The notes under the pieces are model-generated. The model ran no database searches. It saw nothing but the letters and a program-made list of their open reading frames with translations, and was not told where the DNA came from. Source: Pseudoxanthomonas daejeonensis (GTDB lineage Bacteria; Pseudomonadota; Gammaproteobacteria; Xanthomonadales; Xanthomonadaceae). From it: 64,000 bases of DNA. This document shows positions 59,827 through 64,000 of this stretch, in pieces. Position 1 is the stretch's first letter, and the number at the start of each line of letters is the position of its first letter. The DNA lies in contig NZ_PDWN01000002.1 of NCBI RefSeq assembly GCF_010093205.1, positions 186,001 through 250,000 on the forward strand, given 5' to 3'. The position numbers and the translations under genes were made by a program.

Positions 59827-60639
59827 CTATTGGTCACCAACTGAGTCCTGGCTTCGCGCGAAGAAGAGCCAGTCCGCGGCCGGCCTTCGATTGTTCGGTA
59901 CGTCGGTCCGGCGAAGGATGAAATAGAACTCGCCCAGCTGCGGGATCTCGCCGTACTCGGCCAGTTCGTAGCCCAGCCATCCCAGCGCCAGGAACGGCTC
60001 GAGGACGCGGCTGCGGAACGTCGGTCCCTGGAACACGTGCACGTGCATCCCCGGATGGTGCGACTTGATCGCATGCTCGATGAATCCAGGATCAAGCCGG
60101 GGCGAAGGATCGACCGTCTCCCCGCCGACGCGCGAACCGTCGTAGAGCAGCCCCGCGTCGACGCAATGCTCCGGCAGGGACTTCTCGCCGCCGAACAGGT
60201 AGTCGGCAACGAAATGCGCGAACGCCGTGTCCGTTCGCGCGTGATCGAAACTGAACCTCTTGTCCGGCAGCGTGATGAAGACCGCGCCACCCTCGTTCAG
60301 GCATGGCTCGATCTGCTTGAGCCAACGGAACGGATCCACGAGGTGCTCGAGAACGTGGTTGGCCACGATCCAGTCCACGCGCCCCCGGAACGCCTCCCAC
60401 AGCTCCTGCTCCGCGAGCCGTATGGTCACTGGGGCCACTTGGCGGTTTACCCCCTGCGCGCCGGCCTGCGACTGGAGCTCGTCGGTCCCGTAGTAGTCGG
60501 CGAAGATGGTCTGAGCCTCCCCGGGAAGGATGGTCGGCCGGTAAAACGCGCCGACCTCGATCACGCGGTGGTCCCGGTGGACGTGCCTGAGCAGCACGTC
60601 CCGTCGAAGCTCCTGCAGCAGGTCGATCTCGTACCCCAT
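59827..60639 (-). CDS. Class I SAM-dependent methyltransferase
   Basis: A 270-residue methyltransferase: HRVIEVGAFYRPTILPGEAQTIFADYYG carries motif I-like sequence (EVGAF), VDWIVANHVLEHLVDPFRWLKQIEPCLNEGGAVFITLPDKRFSFDHAR includes the HVLEH and LNEGG motifs. It resembles LPS-cluster O-methyltransferases that cap or decorate the O-chain. It is followed by the GT4 gene and preceded by another glycosyltransferase 4 bases away. Confidence 0.85.
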   Translation of the reverse strand: MGYEIDLLQELRRDVLLRHVHRDHRVIEVGAFYRPTILPGEAQTIFADYYGTDELQSQAGAQGVNRQVAPVTIRLAEQELWEAFRGRVDWIVANHVLEHLVDPFRWLKQIEPCLNEGGAVFITLPDKRFSFDHARTDTAFAHFVADYLFGGEKSLPEHCVDAGLLYDGSRVGGETVDPSPRLDPGFIEHAIKSHHPGMHVHVFQGPTFRSRVLEPFLALGWLGYELAEYGEIPQLGEFYFILRRTDVPNNRRPAADWLFFARSQDSVGDQ

Positions 60640-60643
60640 GTGC

Positions 60644-61729
60644 TCACCCTCGCAAAGCGATCAATTCAGCTGCACCGATGCGGAACCGGTCGCGCAGTTT
60701 CCGCGCCACACCCAGGTTGTCATCGATCATCCATGCCCGCGAGGAGCTGTCCGGGAAGAGCCCCGAACTGAACTCCTCCTCGGTGACATACCGGTAGCCC
60801 AGCGACTGGAAATCGCCCAGCCGGGGAGATCGCACGATCGGAATCACGCCGCATTGAAGATACTCGAAAATCTTCGTCGGCGAAGAGACCCTGTTGACGG
60901 GCGAATCGTCGCGGAGCGCAAAACCGAAATCGGCCGCGGCGTACTCGGCGGCCAGTCTGGACTTGGGGGAGAACAGGCACTCGATGCCTTCCTGTATGCC
61001 CAGCTCGGCCGCCCGGCGCCTGATGAGTTCGTGGTCGTGGGACAGGAAGCGGAAACGGCCGACCGACTGGCTGCTCCTGGCGACACCAAGCATCGCATCC
61101 AGGTTCTGCCAGGCCTGCGTGCCGCCCGCATAGACCACCCGAACCGGCAACTCGCCGTCGCGGCGCCCCCTCGACTCCGCCTCCATCGCCTCGACGATCG
61201 GGAGGATGATGCACCGCCGAGGGCTCAATTGGGGGTACTTCGCTATGTAGTGTTCCTGCATGGCCTGCGACACCATCACGCATGCCATGGCCCCCTCGAG
61301 TACTTGCTGCTCGATCACCTCGTATTTCGGCGCCAATTCCGGCCGCCCCAGCATGGTTTCCTCTTCCGGGACCACGCCATGGAAGTCAACGACGATCTTC
61401 CCCGTATCAAGCCACGGCGCCACGAACTCCGCCAGGTGCACGGTGTGGACGTAGAGGAACCGCACGTGATCGAGCAAACTGCCGATGGTGTCGCGGTGCG
61501 CGTGCTCGGTGACATTCAGGCAGATCTCGTGGAGCCCGTCGCCATGGTCGTGGATGATTTCGCCATCCGCCTTCGAGTGATGGCTACCCAGGTGCACATA
61601 CAGCCGTGGGCCGTCGCCAAAGATGGCGTCGACCGCTGCGATCCGGCTCATCCAGCCTTCCTGGACGCGCTCTCCGTAAGGGCATGGCGCAACGAAAGCC
61701 ACCCGGAACTTCGAAAAATCATGCGCCAT
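60644..61729 (-). CDS. Glycosyltransferase (GT4-like)
   Basis: A 361-residue protein with GT-B character: FRVAFVAPCPYGERVQEGWMSRIAAVD at the N-terminus, VVDFHGVVPEEETML, VMVSQAMQEHY, VRVVYAGGTQAWQNLDAML leading the C-terminal domain, and RVSSPTKIFEYLQCGVIPIV as the donor-binding block. The ATG at 61,729 overlaps the preceding gene's stop by 11 bases; a GTG at 61,741 is also possible. The sugar specificity is unknown. Confidence 0.8.
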   Translation of the reverse strand: MAHDFSKFRVAFVAPCPYGERVQEGWMSRIAAVDAIFGDGPRLYVHLGSHHSKADGEIIHDHGDGLHEICLNVTEHAHRDTIGSLLDHVRFLYVHTVHLAEFVAPWLDTGKIVVDFHGVVPEEETMLGRPELAPKYEVIEQQVLEGAMACVMVSQAMQEHYIAKYPQLSPRRCIILPIVEAMEAESRGRRDGELPVRVVYAGGTQAWQNLDAMLGVARSSQSVGRFRFLSHDHELIRRRAAELGIQEGIECLFSPKSRLAAEYAAADFGFALRDDSPVNRVSSPTKIFEYLQCGVIPIVRSPRLGDFQSLGYRYVTEEEFSSGLFPDSSSRAWMIDDNLGVARKLRDRFRIGAAELIALRG

Positions 61730-64000
61730 TCTGGGCTCCACGCTGGCCTTCTTCCACTATCGGAACGAGCGCGCAGTAATTTGCTGCCGTCGCGCTCACG
61801 CTGTAGGAATCATATTTCTCCGCTGCATCCAATGCGCGCGACAGCCAGTTCCCGTAGTCCTCGACCATCGCGCACATCGAACCTGCAAGTGACTGCACCG
61901 ATTCCATGTCGGGCTGATAGAAGCGTTTCCTCACCATCTCGGCGGACAGTTCGTCGAAGCCTGTAGCCGCGCCGGCCGCCATGAGAACGTGCCCGAACCG
62001 CTGCGAGAGCTCGTTGCTTGCCCCGGTTTCAGAGAGGACGCTCGGCAGGCCGAAATAGGCGAACTCGAGCGTAGAGATGCTGAATCCCTCCAGCTGTGTC
62101 GGGAGCAGCGCCACATGCGCGCGCGCAAACTCCTTCGACATCCGCCTGCGGCCCACTGACCCGGCCAGGGTGAGCGACCCGGATTCCACCAGTGGCGCCG
62201 CCAGCACCTCAACGGCATGCCGCGCCTCGGCGTCCCCGCCCAGCGAACCGAGCATCACTAGGTGCGCGTCCGGGTAGCGCTTGACCACCTCAGCGAAGCT
62301 CCGGATGACAAGCAGGTGGTTCTTCTGGAAATGCAGGTTCCCCGCGAACAGGAACCTAGGCGAGCCGATGGACTCGCGGCGATGCGCCGCTACCATAGGC
62401 AGCGGTGGCCTGATGAAGCCGTGCGTGTTCAGGCCGTTGTTGATCAACGTGATGCTGCCCGGATCGAGCCCGAGCCGCTCGACGGAGTAGTCGCGCACGA
62501 ATCCAGATACCGCGACGTACGCGTCGACGCTGCGCGAACGCAGGTGTGTGAACCAGTCGGATCCGACCTGCCAGTGATAGGCGTTGTGGAGCACCTCGAT
62601 CACGCGCACGCCGTTGGCATGGATTGCGTCCAGGCCCGTGTAGGCATGGTGGGTGAAGCACACCTTCGCGCCAAGGCGCTCGGCCTCGGATAGCACTCCG
62701 ACCGGGTCGTTCTTGCACGCCACCACTTCGATCCCGGCCTGCCGCGCCTCCTCGGCGATGTCGCCGAGATGGCCGAGCACGGCCACGGCGGGCCGGTACC
62801 CCAGCCTGGTCATTTCGACGCAGAGGTCGAGAACCACACGCTCCAGGCCACCGCCCACGAAGTCCTGGACCAGGTGCAGGATGTCGGCCAGCGGCTCCTG
62901 GGACTGCGGCTGCGACAGTGGCTCCACAGGTGGGCGGCGCACTTCATGCACCCGGGGCTCAATCGGAACGGCGGCCATACCGCTCGGCCGCATGCCCATC
63001 GATGCGGCCCGTCGGGCAGCGATCGAACGCTTGATCCGCCTGAGAAGCCGCGCGGCTTCCCGCAAGGGGGAGGTGATGCGCCAGCTCCTGCTGCGGTACA
63101 TGTCCGCCAGCTGTTGCTCGAGCGACTGGATGTGCGCCCCGCGCCCAGCCAATGCAGCGTCGCGGAACGCCAGCTCGATGCCGGACTGCCTTTGCTCGAT
63201 CTCGACCTGCCTGCGCAGATCTTCTATCCGGGCGCAGCGCTCGGCCAAGAGCACGGCGGCGGCCTCCAGTTCCGCGCCCAGCCGTTCGCGCTCGCTCGTC
63301 CAGTCGCGGGCCGCTACCTGCATCTCCTCGCGGCCCTCCTCCAGCTTCGACCTCGCCTGATCCAGCTCGGCCAGCAGGGCCGCCCTGTCCAAGAGCCCAT
63401 CCTGGACCTTCGTTTCGGCCTCGCTCGCGGAGCGGCGCGCTTCCTGGAGCTGCTCTTCGATCTCGCTCGCGGAGCGGCGTGCTTCCTGGAGCTGCGCTTC
63501 GGTCTGGCTCGCGGAGCGGCGCGACTCCTGGAGCTGTCCATCGAGGTCCATCTCGCGCAACTTCGATCCTTCGATCGCATCGCGCAATCCGTGCAGCTCC
63601 AGCGCAGCGGTGGCAGCGGACTCCTCGGCCGCGCGCGTCCTAGCCTGGAGGTCGGCCAATTGCTCGCCGATCGACCCGACCCGCTCGCGCATTTCCACCG
63701 AAACGGACTCGCTGATCAGCCAGGGAGCGATCGCCTGGACGGCGATTTCGAGCTGGCGCGCGTCCTTTTCCTCTCGCTCGGCCATGGCCCCGGTGAAAGC
63801 GGAGGTTCCGACGGACTGATTGGTGCGCGTGATGAGGACATGCCGCAGGAGGCGGCGCAGAGCCTCAGCCTCGCCCGCGGACTCCGGTCGCGACTCAGCG
63901 ACCGCCGCCAGTGCGCTGTCCAGCTCATGCGCCAGCCCTTCGACCTGCTCACGCACCGGCACGAACGTGCTAGGCGGCAGCAGCTCGATGTCCATGTCCG
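61719..64000 (-). CDS. Coiled-coil glycosyltransferase (GT4), 5' end beyond window
   Basis: At least 758 residues read from an in-frame ATG at 63,995; the frame remains open to 64,000, so the true start may lie outside. Residues ~60-310 are a long Glu/Arg/Ala-rich coiled coil containing three 14-residue repeats (about 150-192). A positively charged MYRSRSWRITSPLR linker (about 305-320) precedes a GT4 domain from about 370: ILHLVQDFVGGGLERVVLDLC, LFAGNLHFQKNHLLVIRSF, LLPTQLEGFSISTLEFAYFGLPSVLSETG. Multi-domain LPS transferases with coiled coils can measure chain length; that role here is inference. It overlaps the next gene by 11 bases. Confidence 0.85.
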   Translation of the reverse strand, partial: DMDIELLPPSTFVPVREQVEGLAHELDSALAAVAESRPESAGEAEALRRLLRHVLITRTNQSVGTSAFTGAMAEREEKDARQLEIAVQAIAPWLISESVSVEMRERVGSIGEQLADLQARTRAAEESAATAALELHGLRDAIEGSKLREMDLDGQLQESRRSASQTEAQLQEARRSASEIEEQLQEARRSASEAETKVQDGLLDRAALLAELDQARSKLEEGREEMQVAARDWTSERERLGAELEAAAVLLAERCARIEDLRRQVEIEQRQSGIELAFRDAALAGRGAHIQSLEQQLADMYRSRSWRITSPLREAARLLRRIKRSIAARRAASMGMRPSGMAAVPIEPRVHEVRRPPVEPLSQPQSQEPLADILHLVQDFVGGGLERVVLDLCVEMTRLGYRPAVAVLGHLGDIAEEARQAGIEVVACKNDPVGVLSEAERLGAKVCFTHHAYTGLDAIHANGVRVIEVLHNAYHWQVGSDWFTHLRSRSVDAYVAVSGFVRDYSVERLGLDPGSITLINNGLNTHGFIRPPLPMVAAHRRESIGSPRFLFAGNLHFQKNHLLVIRSFAEVVKRYPDAHLVMLGSLGGDAEARHAVEVLAAPLVESGSLTLAGSVGRRRMSKEFARAHVALLPTQLEGFSISTLEFAYFGLPSVLSETGASNELSQRFGHVLMAAGAATGFDELSAEMVRKRFYQPDMESVQSLAGSMCAMVEDYGNWLSRALDAAEKYDSYSVSATAANYCALVPIVEEGQRGAQNGA
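63421..63546 (-). repeat. Three 42-bp tandem repeats in a coding sequence
   Basis: Near-identical 42-base units begin at 63,421, 63,463 and 63,505, translating to a 14-residue unit with QLQEARRSAS. It is in frame, within the coiled coil of the glycosyltransferase gene, so copy number would change coiled-coil length without frameshift. Confidence 0.8.

Noticed and set aside
63421-63546. Tandem repeats considered as a CRISPR array
   Set aside because: The 42-base units are contiguous with no spacers and lie in frame inside a coiled-coil coding region.

Overview
The window is GC-rich chromosomal DNA from a gammaproteobacterium of the Xanthomonadaceae/Lysobacteraceae (Xanthomonas, Stenotrophomonas, Lysobacter, Luteimonas type). 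The evidence is the gene order: xerD-dsbC, lptFG divergent from pepA-holC-valS, a rmlBACD/xanAB/etfBA polysaccharide block, a TonB receptor with a tryptophan-halogenase-like gene, H-NS/XrvA-like protein, and GTAG-type REP elements. I cannot name a species. No rRNA, tRNA, CRISPR array, prophage or insertion sequence was seen.

Layout. (1) 1-10,345, minus strand: a large TonB-dependent receptor followed by SapC, a cupin-like (HxD...H) protein, a flavin-dependent halogenase, a DUF6445 protein, a cation/proton antiporter and a frameshifted DUF3667 gene. A LacI-family-type operator resembling the Xanthomonas xyl-box lies upstream of the receptor, which suggests a carbohydrate-responsive nutrient locus. 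(2) 10,346-24,000: FMN reductase, pncB, two GT2-like genes, purL, a lipoprotein-like DsbC, xerD, an RDD protein, and lptG/lptF. (3) 23,542-34,407: pepA-holC-valS, an exported amidohydrolase, an overlapping pssA - small protein - rimI operon, two DUF4124 proteins and proS. The small protein before rimI is a candidate cryptic psi (HolD) subunit of DNA polymerase III; its expected partner chi (holC) is also in the window. (4) 34,500-40,660: H-NS-like protein, ThrE-like exporter, a four-gene MCE lipid-transport operon with a STAS-permease fusion, and AlkB. (5) 40,759-54,975: ETF-ubiquinone oxidoreductase coupled to a glycosyltransferase, CoA-transferase subunits, xanA-xanB (GDP-mannose), galE, rmlBACD (dTDP-rhamnose), and etfB-etfA. 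(6) 54,972-64,000: wecB coupled to etfA, then a convergent minus-strand run of an LTA-synthase-like sulfatase-fold membrane enzyme, two GT4-type glycosyltransferases, a methyltransferase and a large coiled-coil glycosyltransferase that runs to the window edge. In Xanthomonas the hypervariable O-antigen cluster abuts etfA, so this looks like one end of that cluster.

Working together: regions 5 and 6 supply nucleotide sugars (GDP-mannose, dTDP-L-rhamnose, UDP-galactose, UDP-ManNAc) and the transferases that use them for lipopolysaccharide, while LptFG (region 2) and the MCE system (region 4) serve outer-membrane lipid traffic. The most unusual parts are the halogenase/TonB locus, the possible cryptic psi subunit, and the phosphoglycerol-transferase-like enzyme with a duplicated C-terminal domain in the O-antigen region. 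REP-like elements in inverted pairs sit between convergent genes, and one appears to supply the last codons of alkB.
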